From NCBI GenBank assembly GCA_025331435.1, contig JAIWNI010000003.1, positions 372,001 to 436,000 of the forward strand: a DNA stretch of 64,000 bases. Direction: 5' to 3'. Source of the stretch: Choanephora cucurbitarum (taxonomy: Eukaryota > Mucoromycota > Mucoromycetes > Mucorales > Choanephoraceae). Shown here in pieces: positions 44,334 to 56,809 of the stretch. The first letter of the stretch is position 1. Every line of letters starts with the position of its first letter. The notes below the pieces were generated by a model. The model did not search any database. It worked only from the letters and a program-made list of their open reading frames with translations, and was not told where the DNA came from. A program made the position numbers and the translations under genes.

Positions 44334-47300
44334 ATGAGTTATGCTAAAAGAGATGAAGACTCTGGTAATAATACAAGCAAACTAAAGATGAACAAAAGAC
44401 GACTAAAACCTCATCACAGGAGAAGTGAGCATTTTTTCACAGATAAACAAGTCAACTGTACTTCAAGAAGCTCGCGCCTTCAACGACTCACCTATCAACG
44501 TCAGAAAATGTCGACTTTTACTCACAAAGATTATCTATTTGCTTTCCTTGGGAGAGCCCTTTAATACACAAGAAGCTACAGACCTTTTCTTTAATGTGAT
44601 TAAGCTCTTTCAATCAAAGGATGTAAGTTGTTTCCTTAACGAGTGCTCTTTCTTTTCTCTAAAGTATACAGTTACTTATATTGTCTTTTTTTTTGTATTA
44701 GACTTCACTTCGACAAATGATGTACCTGGTTATTAAAGAGTTGTCAGGTATTGCTCAAGATGTCATTATGGTCACTCAATCTTTGATCAAGGACATTCAA
44801 TCCAAACAAGAAACGATCTATCGTGCAAACGCTATTCGTGCCTTGTGCCTTATTACTGATGTAAGCATATTTTAAAAGGGATATGAGAAGAGATAGAAGG
44901 GTATCTAACGCGCTTCCTTCTTTTTATTGGTAGCCTTCTATGATCCAAGGTATTGAACGTATCATCAAAGCTTCAATTGTCGATAAGAATCCCTCTGTTT
45001 CAGCTGCTGCTCTTGTTTCCTCATATCACTTATTCGGTGCTTCAAAAGAGATTGTCCGCCGTTGGGCTACTGAAGTACAAGAGGCTGCTTATGCTAAACA
45101 ATCAGGTGGTTTTGCCTCTGCTGCTACTAGTTATATTACTAGTTTTGGTGGTGGTGGAAACAATCAGAACCAAGCTGTTGTATCTACCAGCAGTATCGCC
45201 CAATATCATGCAATGGGTCTTTTGTATCTCATTCGTCAACAGGATCGTATGGCTGTTGCTAAACTTGTTCAAACATTCTCTGGTACTGGACGTGGTAGCA
45301 ACAGTGGTACATTAAAGAACCCTGCTGCTGTCTGTATTCTTATTCGATATGCTTGCAAAGTCATGGAAGATGATCCAGGGTAAATGATTGTTAATTTGAG
45401 GATATGGATATGCGCATTTTGCTTATTTTTTATTTTTGGGATGTTTAGATCTACAAAACGTATGTATGAACTCTTGGAAGGATACCTTAAGCACAAGAGT
45501 GATATGGTCAATTTGGAAGCTGCCCGTGCTATTTGTGAAATGAAGGACGCTACAGCTAAAGAACTTTACCCTGCTATCTCTGTCTTGCAGATTTCTTTGT
45601 CATCTCCTAAGCCTACTTTGCGTTTCGCTGCCATTCGTATTTTGAACAACTTGGCTCTTTCAAAGCCTTCCGCTGTCGCACCATGCAACTTAGATATTGA
45701 GAACTTGGTGGCCGATCAAAACAGAAGCATCGCTACCTTTGCCATCACAACACTCCTCAAGACAGGCAATGAAGCTTCTGTTGATCGTTTGATGAAGCAA
45801 ATCTCTAGCTTCATGGGTGAGATTTCAGATGAGTTCAAGGTGATTGTAGTAGAAGCCATTCGTTCACTTTGTCTCAAGTTCCCTAACAAGCAAGCCATCA
45901 TGCTCTCTTTCTTGAGTGGTGTCTTGCGCGATGAGGGTGGATATGAATTCAAGAAGGCTGTTGTTGAAGCTATCTTTGACATGGTTCGTCACATTCCTGA
46001 ATCTAAGGATACAGGTAACTGAAAATCAAAAAAGAAAAATCAAAATACTCACTTGTTTCTCCTATTTAGCTCTTTCTTACCTTTGTGAATTTATTGAGGA
46101 TTGTGAATTCACCAAGCTTTCTGTTCGTGTTCTTCACTTGCTTGGTGCAGAAGGTCCTAAGGCACCCACACCTACTAAATATATTCGTTATATCTACAAT
46201 CGTGTCATTCTTGAAAACTCAATTATCCGTGGTGCTGCTGTTAGCGCTCTTACCAAGTTTGGTATCAACTGTCCTGATACCAACGTGAAGCAAAGTGTTC
46301 GAGTCTTGTTGGCTCGTTGTCAAGATGATGTAGATGACGAAGTACGTGATCGTGCCACTTTGGCATTGGAAATGATGAAGGATGAATCTTTGGCCAAGGC
46401 TTACAACGTAGGTGACTCCACCTTTGCCTTGCCCATTTTGGAGCGTGAATTGGTAGAATACGTCAATAAGCAAGAAAATGATCAATCCTTCAACTTGAGT
46501 GCTATTCCCGTCATCAGTAAAGCACAAGAAGAAGAGGAACGTCGTCGTAACCGTCCTCAGGATTTGGCAACAGCCACCTTGGCTATTTCATCTCCTGCTG
46601 TCACAGGTGCTTCTTCTTCTGCATCTCCTGCTACACCTAAAGCAGATCAAGCTGGTAAGAGTCAGATGGATCAACAAGCTGCTTATGCAGATGCCCTTGC
46701 TGCTATTCCTGAAATTGCTGCCTATGGTCCTCTTTTCAAGAGTTCTGCCAAGATTCCTATTACCGAAAGCGAAACCGAATACAGCGTTCAATGCATCAAA
46801 CATACTTTTGCTAAGCACATTGTGTTCCAATTTGATTGTCTCAATACCTTGAACGATCAATTGCTTGAGAATGTAGAAATGGTCATGCAAATTGATTATG
46901 AAGAAGCTGGCTTGGTACGTGTCTTGGAGATCCCTGCTGCCCAATTGGCTTATGATGTTCCCGGTCAAATCTATGTTGGTTACGAAAGAGAAGATCCTGA
47001 TGATTATCCTATCGGTAAGCTATATCTATTTATTCATCAGCTTGTTGTATTTACCTCTCTTCAAACTAGCCTCTTTCTCCAACTCATTAAAATTCATTAT
47101 CAAGGATTGCGATCCTACTACTGGTGAGCCTGATGAAGAAGGTTATGAAGATGAATACCAAGTAGAAGACATTGATCTGTTGACCAGTGACTACATTCGT
47201 TCTACATACATCTCTAATTTCGAAGAAGAATTCGAAAGCTTAAGTGAAAATGAGGCAATAGAAACATTGGCATTAGATCGCGAGAAGGCACCTAGTCTCC

Positions 47301-47536
47301 AGGCTGCTTGTACTTCTATCATCGATCTACTGGGCATGCAACCTTTGAATGATACAGCCTTACCACGCAACCCTAATGTTCACACATTACTCATGGCAGG
47401 TACATTTTTGACAGGAGAAAAGATCTTGGCTAGATGTCGTATGACATTCAATTCTTCTTCCGGTGTTGCTTTTGAAATGTCTGTGAGAAGTGAAGATGCT
47501 ACTGTTTCTCAGATTGTTCTCTCTGCTATTGCTTAA
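44334..47536 (+). CDS. SEC21: Coatomer subunit gamma (COPI)
   Basis: Seven exons: 44334-44364, 44420-44622, 44702-44860, 44934-45379, 45449-46014, 46070-47014, 47070-47536; 938 residues, near the 935 of yeast Sec21. The N-terminus [11 protein letters not shown] runs through intron 1 into [19 protein letters not shown], the gamma-COP hallmark, then the adaptin-type alpha solenoid ([36 protein letters not shown]). The C-terminal appendage has [20 protein letters not shown] and a platform domain ending in SQIVLSAIA. Gamma-COP pairs with zeta-COP in the COPI cage and binds ARF1 and KKxx cargo for Golgi to ER return. Exon 1 has only 31 bases. A low-complexity Ala/Ser/Thr linker (about residues 600-650) joins trunk and appendage. 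Convergent with PEX12, 177 bases apart. Confidence 0.95.
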
Positions 47537-47713
47537 CATACATACATCCCCCACACACCTACATACATACACATACGCCTTGTTTCCTTTTCTTTTTTCA
47601 TATACATATCTTTTTTTAAAAAGAAAAAGAAAGAAAAAAACTTATTATTACTGCTATTTACCAACTAAACTCCTTTGTTTTTATGTGATGACCAAAATAC
47701 CAATAACTCTTTA

Positions 47714-49131
47714 TTACATGACATCTGCATATAATTTTGTTAATTGATTATCCGGATTGACTTTTATCAAACTAACTGGACATCGGCCATGTTCAAGAAC
47801 ATGATGATAGACACAGGTATAACAAAATACATAGCCGGAAGGCAAAGCAGTTGGGTTATTGATAGGATTAGTTTTACACAAAGGACATGTATTAGGTGTC
47901 ACAGGTAATTGAATACCGTTTGGATCAGGCTATGTAGACACAACACATTAGAAAAAGGGAAATCTTCTATCAGACAGCTAAAAAAAAAAAAGCAACTTAC
48001 TTTGATTTTTTCAGGTGGTGGAATGATCTTTTCATCGCCTTCTTGACTTGTGTTGTTTCTTGAAAACTCTGATGAGTACCACCATTCTAAAAACTTAAAG
48101 AAGAAGATAGACATAGGCAAGAGTACTTTAAGGAACTCAATGACCTTGCTAGAGACAAGAGAAAGAGTATGTAAAGGATGTCTAAGTGAGAAAGAAGAGG
48201 TATTTGAAGCAGGGCCAGCTGTCTTGTCATAATAGGTACGCTACATGTAACATACAAACGTCAATTTCAAAAACAAGAAAGGGCACACAAGATCAACGAC
48301 TTACGTAATCCTGCATACTCATACGCTTGACTTCAATTCCGGCTAGATGCAGCCAAGGTGTATAGTATCGAGTTTTGCCAAACAGATAGGCAACATGATA
48401 GCATAAATTCGATCCATAAAACAACAAGTTAAGAAGTGGGTAGATCTTTTTAAACAATCGTTTTAATCGAATCATCCATTTAGTAGTCTGACTGGTTTCA
48501 GTGCTTGCTAGTTGTTCTATTTCCAGTTCTTCTTGTTCGTTATCTCCCAAGATAGAAGATGCTGCACCACCCGATGTCTTTTGATAGAGTAAGTCTAATT
48601 TGCTCTTGACATAAGGCAAACCAACCAAGATCAAAAGTGATTTGACAATCTCGCGCTGTGTTAGAGAAGGTGACGATCCACTGTTGACAGGTGCATTAAA
48701 CCGAATTCGATCTGAACGGGTAGATGATACTCTTTTGAGACCATAGAAATTCTCTGCAAAGGAACCACCTGAGAAAGAAGTAGAGGAGTTTGTCAATTTT
48801 GTATTAGTCATGCTGAATTCAATTCAGGTCCTTACCCCACTCTTTCAAGTAATGTCTTTCAATCAGAAGCATCAACAGAGCATAAAACTCTTCATGGTTA
48901 TTGACTATTTTGATTAAAAGGCGTGGGTATCTTTGTGCGTATATCTTGATGAAAAAAAAATATTTGTATATATAAGTTTGACATAAGCTAATTTTTTTTA
49001 CATATACTTACAGCTAAAATATATTGTACGGCAGGCTGTAATAATTCTCTTAGTTTCTCTTGAGCAACCAATTCAAACAAGGAAGGACGGTAGGCGTCCT
49101 CCTGTGATCCCAAAGCGCTCATAAACTCCAT
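47714..49131 (-). CDS. PEX12: Peroxisome biogenesis RING protein Pex12
   Basis: Five exons on the minus strand: 49131-49012, 48944-48836, 48768-48305, 48240-48001, 47929-47714; 382 residues. The N-terminal half ([55 protein letters not shown]) is the Pex2/12 membrane domain; several hydrophobic helices follow ([38 protein letters not shown]). The C-terminus carries the reduced RING: CPLC, CYTC, and HGRCPV, which binds fewer zinc ions than a full RING, as known for Pex12. With Pex2 and Pex10 it forms the ubiquitin ligase channel that recycles the import receptor Pex5. Exon 2 joins exon 3 at a Gly codon split by intron 2. Confidence 0.93.
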
Positions 49132-52100
49132 ATTGGTATGATAATGATGTGAAAGAAAGTGAAAAAGAAAAAATAGAGAAAAAAATTAAAAGATAGCATT
49201 GTGAATATAGAGAAGGGATTCAATGCCCGGCTGCATTAAAACTAAGCAAGTAAGATTCTTTCAGGTTAAGTTTGATCCAAGAACTTCATTTCTAGATGTC
49301 TTTTTGCTTATGTTCAATAGGTCTACTGTTTGTTTTAGTGGAGCTAATGACTCAAAAGCCTTGTATAAAAGTAGGAAGCATTTGGAGAAATACAGTGAGC
49401 AGCCTCTGACAAAGCAATACAAGTATCTTAATAAATGACTTTAGCCTTGGTAAGAACTGAGTGGCCGTATGGGTTTGCAATACAACAAGAAATAAACACA
49501 ATATGAAGATAGATGTGTTTGCAAAGCTACAATATGAAAGATAAATTATATCTATATTATATATGGACGTTTGGTTTATTTCTAATGTAAGAGCTTGTAT
49601 ATCTCATTCGCGTCATTGATCTAACCAGAGACAAAAAGCAAAGTTGTTTTTCTAGAGTAAATCTCGAATGTATTTCAGTAATAAAGAGCAGAACAAGCAA
49701 AACCGAAAGAATATTACTAGCTTGATTAAAGAACTGGAATTTCCCATTTATTGTCAAAGTAGCACTAGTCAAGCATAGCATTGGAAACATGAACCAGTCG
49801 TTCTCAGAAAAAAGGTAACGCTAAGACCGATCATTCTTTTTCGGGTAATTGACATTGCACTCTATGGATACCATGTAGGTCCAAAGATATTGGCCTTTTT
49901 ACAATAAAAGTTGATACATATCCTTAGTACATATGTAAAGCAAGGTTGTTAGAATTCAACTACCATATGCCCACTAGAACACATGCATTTATTATGAGAT
50001 ACACGGTTAAGCAAAGTATTGTTTATGAACAGCAGCCCATTTACTCATAGGATTGTGGTATTCCAACTCAAATCCTGGCAACCGATAAGAAACATAATTT
50101 GTTTGGTTTCAAGGCTGAGTGTACCTGATGTGAAAGATATTTCATTTATTTTTATAGTGAAAATCAAGAAAAGGCCAGAGATGCAAACACACACACACAC
50201 ACACGTACACGCACACACATAGGAAAAAAATAGAAAAAGGATAGCAAGTTAAGTTTAATGGAAGCGGAAAAAATACATGCTCACATAAGAGAAAGCAACG
50301 TAAACTTTCTTGAATAATTTCCCCCCTGGAATCAATTTAAATTTATTGAGATTGGTACTAATGTTGAGATTTGTTTGCACTGAAATGATGATTTTGTTGC
50401 TAAACAAGAAAAAGGGGAAACAAGTTATTAGAAAATAGAAGCAGGCAAAACAAAAGTCTTTATCTTTTACCTTTTTTCACGCTTAAATAATTAACAGGAT
50501 GAAACCAACTTCATCCGACAAAATGCTGCTTCCCCCTTTTTTCCTAAGACCATACACCAAAGAAAGGAAACCCCCCTTTCCTTATACATCCTTTCCAAAA
50601 ATATAAATCCGCCTCTGGGGAAAGGAGGAAGCACACCCAGTAGCATAATCTTCTAGATGGCTTATTCTAACCATCCAAATTAATAGAAGGCAGCTTGTTG
50701 ATTGCTTCACACGAATAGCATTACTGTGAGACAGAGCTCTTGAAGCCAGTCCTTTACTCTCTTATTGCTTTTTTTGGAGATATAAGAAAGAGTACCCGCG
50801 TAAGAAAAAGCGAGGTAAGAGGGGGGGATGCCTTTAACAAAAGAGAAGAAAAAGAAAGAAGAAGAAATAAAGACGCCATTTTTTTCAAAAGAAAAATATT
50901 TTTGTTGCTTTCACTATCAGGTAACACGACATCTATTCCGAGATTTCTTTCGGACACACTCAAGAGCCACTCCAATATTTTGACAGTTTCATTCCAAGTA
51001 AGCCTTATCTATTGTGTTCTATCTTACTATTCAAACGAAACTCTTATTTTCTTTTTCTTTTTGTTGGTTCAGATAGAGAAGTTTGTAAATGACTATGAAT
51101 TTATAGCAGTCTTTATTCCACACTACATCAAAGCTTTAGTTAAATTGAACGACTGACTTGATTCTTCCACTACCATCTGATTGGCCCAAAATACCATCAT
51201 TTTTGTTATCAGTAATGATTTAATCAGGTTATAGCAAGGTCACTACTATTATCAATAGTTATTTAGGCTGAAGGACTTTGACCTTGCTGGTGTGCGAGCA
51301 TGATGGAAGCTCATAACTCAAAGTGCAAGATATTGTTGCTCTATCCCAAGTGAACAAACACGAGCTCAAAGAATTCGCGCCATTGAAATTTAAGTATTGG
51401 CCAAACAAACACAATGTTAATATATCGTCGGTCGAGCTTCAACTAAGAATTTTTGATAACTTAATGAGAAGAACAGAAACGATATGACATTGGTGGGCCA
51501 GGTTATTGTCTTGCTTGGCGACAATTCCGAGCAAAAAGACAAACTAGTATGTTAGTCTCATCAAATCCTGATGAGTATTCACTGCTCATTTATGCCGATT
51601 GGGTTGATTCATTTCGAAGCTATTTAAGTTACTACTTTCATTGTTTATTTGTTGCAAGTTCCTGAGGATTTATGCACCTGAAGAACTTTAATGCCAGCAA
51701 CTGGGCTCTTTATGTTCAGCTGTTTTTTAAAAAAAGTACTATCATACACAAAGCTATGCTTATGCTTTTCATAGGATAATATCTATGAAGAGCTAAACCA
51801 CACTCACATACTGATCCTCCTTTAGAAAAACTTCGGTTAAACCTTATTCGGTCCTTTACTTTTTAATCAGCCGCTCTTTCTCTCTGTCTTTTGTCATTAG
51901 GATGATAGCTCCTTGGTCAACCATGCATTTCCTGTACTACCAACAACAGATATAGTAAACTGGCACCTGTTTGTTTCATTTTGCAAAAGGGTGATTGTAT
52001 AGGTCACTTTGTTTGCAATATAAACAAATCAATACGGTAATTTGTAGTTCATACAACTTACCGTGCGCTCAATGTCCTCCCTATTTCGGAAATAATTGCA

Positions 52101-52377
52101 TTGTAAAACAACATGAACAAGTGTAACAAAAAAAAGAAGACAATCTTAATGACGAACATCAATGAATGCATTTACATGAAAACACGCATATAGCTATGTC
52201 TGTCAAAACAAATATGCACTGTCTTTTATCAAAATTCATATTTTACATATTGAATTTGGATCTCTCATATGTATTTCCAAAATAATAATATATGCCAAAT
52301 GACCTATTGAGTTTCTTTTCTCGCTTTTTTTTTTAGTATTATTATTATTTTTTTCTTACATCTAACAATAACATACC
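49132..52377. other. Gene desert with possible coding relics and an AC microsatellite
   Basis: The largest spacer of the window, about 3.2 kb. It holds an (AC)n run at about 50187-50204 followed by an imperfect continuation to 50219. A stretch at 50710-51156 shows fragments that could be exons (ELLKPVLYSLIAFFGDIR; then IEKFVNDYEFIAVFIPHYIK), but the junctions do not keep frame. A 52-codon open stretch without a start is at 51329-51484 (see separate entry). The last 70 bases are T-rich leader to the FHA gene. No firm gene. Confidence 0.45.
51329..51487 (+). pseudogene. Possible coding relic
   Basis: Fifty-two sense codons with protein-like composition (SQVNKHELKEFAPLKFKYW, then VELQLRIFDNLMRRTE) before a TGA. 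There is no start codon, flanking frames are closed, and no family is recognised. It may be the remains of a gene or transposon in the surrounding desert. Confidence 0.2.
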
Positions 52378-53964
52378 ATGACTGATACTTCAGCTATTAT
52401 ACCATCTAATGACGATACTTTTAAGTTTCCTAAAGTTAAAGGTAAACAAGATGACTCTATTCTCTCTATTCTCTCTCTTACTAATGTTCCTCCCTTAAGG
52501 CTCATCTGTGCCCAACACACTTAAGAGAGGATCGACTGTGACAGTCATCTTAAAACCCCACAACAGCTCATTTCAACCAAGAACACTTGAGTTACGAGAC
52601 AAAGCAAAAGTGCGCATTGGTCGACAGACATCCAGTAAAACATCTCCATCAGTCTATAACGGTTATTTCGATTCTAAAGTGTTATCGAGACAACATGCGG
52701 AGATTTGGTGTGAAAGATCTATTGTAAAGTCTATTACAACAGCTTTCAGGAAATGGAATTGTACTCAACCTGTATCTATCTAGGTTTATATCAAAGATGT
52801 CAAGTCAAGCAATGGTACCTTTGTGAATGGACAAAGGCTATCTAATGAAGGCGAAGAGAGTGAACCAAAAGAATTGCATCACCAAGACGAAATTGAATTC
52901 GGCATTGATATTGTCAGTGACACTGGATCTAGTAAGTTGTACACTTTGTTTACTCGGGATTGTCATGAATTGACTTGCAATCGACAGTCATGTACCATAA
53001 GGTTGCTTGTTCCTTGTATATATTTCCATTACCATTATCCCAGGTGGATAATAGTGTTATTCGAGATTTGTTCAATAACAACACTAGTTCTATTCAAATA
53101 TACCCTGATTCACAGGTAATAGAAAAAGCATAAATGTGTGTGTCATGGATATTCACACTGTCTTTGATAGTCATTATCAAGAAAATCATCTGCATCTTCC
53201 CTTGCTACAATATCCTCAGCTCATTCAGATCTAAATGGCTCTAATCCACCTCTATTGGTTCATAAATCAAGTACAAATACAATCAATGGAACAGGGGGAG
53301 GAATGGAAGGAGGAGGAGGAGGAGGAGGATCCAACATTGCCACGAATGGAATAGGAGGCAAGAAAGCACGAAAATTAGAGTCCATTTTATTAAGATTACA
53401 GGTATTTGACACGCATAAAAAAATTGTTTGTATGTGTGATACTGATCACCTATTTATATATCAGAGTGAACTCGATAAATCACGATCAGTAGAAAAGGAA
53501 TTAAAGACAGCTAAAGACGTGATTTTGGGATTGGATAAATCGATTGTAGAAAACGATAAAGAAAAGCAGTCAGATGAACTTCGACTGAAGCTCACTCAAG
53601 CAGAGAAACAGTTAAAGGCGTTTGATGAGAAATGGAGGCATCAAAGCAAAGCAATAAACACAGCCAAACAAGAGCTACATAAAATGAAAAACACGATGGA
53701 AAAAAGCGCAGTTCACTGGAAATCATGTGAAGAAGACTTGAAACAACAACTGAAGTTGGAAAGAGGGAAAGTGAAACAATTAGAGCATGAGATAGACCGA
53801 TTGTCGTCGGCGGATTATCAAGGATATTGCTCATTACAGGTAAATGAATTACAAGTGCATAAATAGCAAATCGACTTATCCAATATTAGGCTCGAAATGT
53901 ACAATATGTATTTGCTACCCTTATCGCCATAATAGCCATATTGGCATATTTACTTGTATGTTAA
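52378..53964 (+). CDS. FHA-domain, coiled-coil, tail-anchored protein (SLMAP/Far9-like)
   Basis: Eight exons: 52378-52441, 52500-52723, 52784-52931, 52988-53001, 53044-53115, 53171-53401, 53465-53839, 53890-53964; 400 residues. The FHA domain (about 25-145) has VRIGRQ, SRQHAEIW and the phospho-threonine-reading KDVKSSNGTFVNGQRL. Next come a Ser-rich linker with an 8-glycine run (GGGGGGG near residue 195), a coiled coil of about 120 residues rich in Lys, Glu and Gln, and a hydrophobic C-terminus, VFATLIAIIAILAYLLVC, a tail anchor. This is the layout of SLMAP, Far9/Far10 and Csc1, subunits of the STRIPAK PP2A complex at the ER and nuclear envelope. Exon 4 is a 14-base microexon coding MYHK; it is inferred from frame alone and is the weakest part of the model. 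Confidence 0.85.
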
Positions 53965-54061
53965 TAAAGATACTTTAGAATATAATTTTTATTTTATTAC
54001 ATGATTACATAATAAACATAGAGTATGAAAATAAGCTAAGGAAAGTATTAAGGGATTAAGT

Positions 54062-56809
54062 TTAGATTTGTTGCTGAGAGTATTGGTTTCTGGCGTGTTG
54101 TTCTTGAGCACTAGACATATCCAAAGCATTCTTGAAGTGAGATTCAACAGGTTGGTGCTTTTGAGTAGGAGACAAAGGAGGACTGGCAATAGAATGCTTG
54201 CGTTCTGTTGTGCTAGAGTCAACAGGTGCATAAGTAGACTGCATAGGGTTGTGTTCCATAGAGCTGTGTTCCATAGGGTGTTCAGCAGAAGTGGTGGCAG
54301 TCTTGTCACGACCAAAGAATCGAGAAGAGCGACGAGAGCTGACATCAGATTGTCTTCTTTCATTACGCTTTTGAACACGTGATTGGATATTGCGGTTGAT
54401 GATGGCAGCCAAAGTTGACATCATACCAGGACGAGCACGGGCTTGAGAGACACTGGGACGAGGATGCTTGGCCTTTTCTTCTTCTGGCAGAGCATTGTAA
54501 GCCTTGTCTTGGAGACGTTGGTTCATGTTGACAATGCTGGCAGTCAACTTCTGGTCACCTTGGTTCAACATCTCAATCACCTTTGTTTCAATACCACGGG
54601 CAATTTGCTTGCGGATCTGAGAGGCAAGGATAGGGCGAAGTGTCTTGTACAAGAGATCATGCTTGCTGTCCTTGACCTTGATGCTGAGGTTATCGACATT
54701 GGCCTTACAGTGAACAACCTTGAAGGTCTTGGCTGGGTTGTCGTTGACAGTGTTGACACGAACAGTAAGAGTGATACCTTTACCTCCAATATTGATAGAA
54801 GCAACACCACGATCAGTAAGCTTGGGGAAACCTGACTTCTTCTTGTAGAAGAAGACAACATCTTCAATGTCAGCTTGGATTTCACTCATACGAATAAACA
54901 AACTTTGTCGGCTGGGTTGGTTAGAAGAATCGGTAGCACGAAGACTGAAGCTACTGAAACTCTCAAGCTTGGTGTCAAACACATTAGGCAAGAGGGTGTC
55001 ACCAGAGATGATCAAGTTTTCAATGGCCACATCGAATTGACTGTCACTGTATTCGATACGAGGAAGAGGAACATACTTGATTTCGTCAATGAAGGCAGGG
55101 AGCAGAGTCATCTTCAAGTCATTCAAGAGTTGAGGCTTAAAGGCAGGGTTACCTTCTTCATCCATCCACATATCACGGTGAATGGCAGTGATACGGTGGT
55201 TGAGTTCCTTGGAGACTTCATCTTCAGCCATCAAACGCATCAACTTGCGAGCTTCATTAGAGAGGTTGTTGAGGTGATCCTTGTAGTTTCCTTTGACGAT
55301 CTTCTTGCCATCTTCCATCAAGCGCTTTCCGTCTTCAGTAGAGCGATCTTCAGCAGCATAACCAGCTTCTCTCATCAAACGGTTGGCATAGTTGATGACA
55401 GACTTGTAGTAGTGATGAAGTTCTTGGTCGTTGCGAGCATCTTCTGTGACAGCCTGAACACCACGAAGGAGAGGATCGACTGATTGACCTTGAGCCCAGG
55501 TTTCGATGATAGTCTTCAATTCGCGCTCAGCTCGTTCACGGTAGCTTTGTTGATCAGGATGGTCATTTTCCTTAGCCTTGGTAGTAACATCTTTAGTGAC
55601 CTTGTTGAGACGTGAAGTCCAGTTCTTGAGGAGACCCATCAATGTTTCAATGGCTTCTTGGTACTCGGGGTTTTTCTGGACCTCAGCCAATGTCAACTTG
55701 AGACGTTGAAGAAGTTCGTCTTGTTTCTCCTTGGGGAGTTTCTTGTTGAGTTCACTTTGAGCATAGTCCTTGTGAGACTTCATTTGGTTGCGCAGCTTGT
55801 TTTGGTATTCTTCAGTGCGGTTGTGGGGAGAGACATCGCTGGTGTCAAAGGTACCTTCAGGCAATCTTTGGTGTTCAGAAGTACCATGGTGGCTACCGGA
55901 AATGACACTGGGGTGGACAGAATCACCTGTGTTCAAGAGACCTTGATGTCTTGAGTCGTCCTTGCTAGCATCTACCAAGCGAGGTTCTTGATCATGGATT
56001 GAGTCACGCTTGAGTTCACGATCGTGCATTTGATCACCCTTGTTAAGCATGGCGTCCAAGGCAGAGTCAACGAGGTGCTTGCCAGACTTGTCTGTTGTGG
56101 TCTTGTTGGAGTCTTGGAGATCAGAACCGGTTTGTTGAAGAGAGTTTCCAACCTTGCCAGTGACATTGTTGAATAAGTCTTGAGAGATATCAACCAATTC
56201 ACCCAATACAGAACGGAATTCGTTGTTGACAAGCATGAGCCTACCAATCTTGTACAAGGCGCTTGAGGCTATAGAGAAACCAAACAGTAAGTCAACATGA
56301 ACCTATATGAATCCATACTATCTTCTTTACCTTTTTTGCTTTCATTTCTAATAGCATCTGTATTTTGAGACTTTACGGATTCACTGACATGATCTATTGT
56401 TTCAATGCATGTTAGAATTGTTTAAGCAGTTTTTCTTTTCTTAATTACCTCTGTTGACGGGGCTTTCCATCTTGTGAAGATGGTAGACAAGTGATTGAAA
56501 CAATTCTTCTTTGTTCTTTACTTTCAAGGCCTTTTCAGCAGTAGTGATCAGATCACGGAAATCAGCAAAGAGCTTCTTTCCGTCTGGAGAGATCATATGT
56601 TCTCTTGAACTGATAACAGAGTTTGACTTCAATCGTTCCATGAGATCAATAAGTTGGTCATTGTGTGGCATTCTTCCTTCTTTTGAGATAGCTTGCATGA
56701 CAGCCAGTAGCTGAAGCTTATTTTCAGCAGACCTTTGCTTTGCGGCCTTTGGATCGACTTCGCTTAAAGGCTTGTTGTGTTGATTAGAAGAAGAGGTGTT
56801 TGTGTTCAT
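54062..56809 (-). CDS. HAM1-like fungal protein (HAM1 N- and C-terminal domains, DUF4449 type)
   Basis: Three exons on the minus strand, 56809-56449, 56393-56331 and 56268-54062, encode 876 residues. The start at 56809 reads MNTNTSSSNQHNKPLSEVD. Residues about 20-120 are helical with MERLKSNSVISS and KKLFADFRDLI; then, after a hydrophilic linker with many Asp, His and Ser, come long amphipathic helices (QDELLQRLKLTLAEVQKNPE). The C-terminal half has beta-rich blocks PLPRIEYSDSQFDVAIENL and DVVFFYKKKSGFPKLTDRG followed by VNIGGKG-like strands, which I associate with the fungal HAM1_N / HAM1_C families, thought to resemble lipid-binding BPI/SMP-like modules. Role unknown; lipid transfer or membrane association is inference. 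Several long open frames on the opposite strand are shadows of its biased codons. Confidence 0.8.

Noticed and set aside
50187..50219. AC microsatellite as a possible regulatory repeat
   Set aside because: Ordinary simple sequence repeat far from any gene; no further signal.
50740..51156. Fragments resembling exons (SLIAFFGDIR..., IEKFVNDYEF...)
   Set aside because: Donor and acceptor choices do not keep frame across the fragments, and no homologue comes to mind; kept only as part of the desert description.
54443..55954. Long open frames on the plus strand (up to 202 codons) opposite the HAM1-like gene
   Set aside because: They run antisense through a long coding exon with strong codon bias, have Leu/Val-heavy low-quality composition and no recognisable domain; shadows of the real gene.
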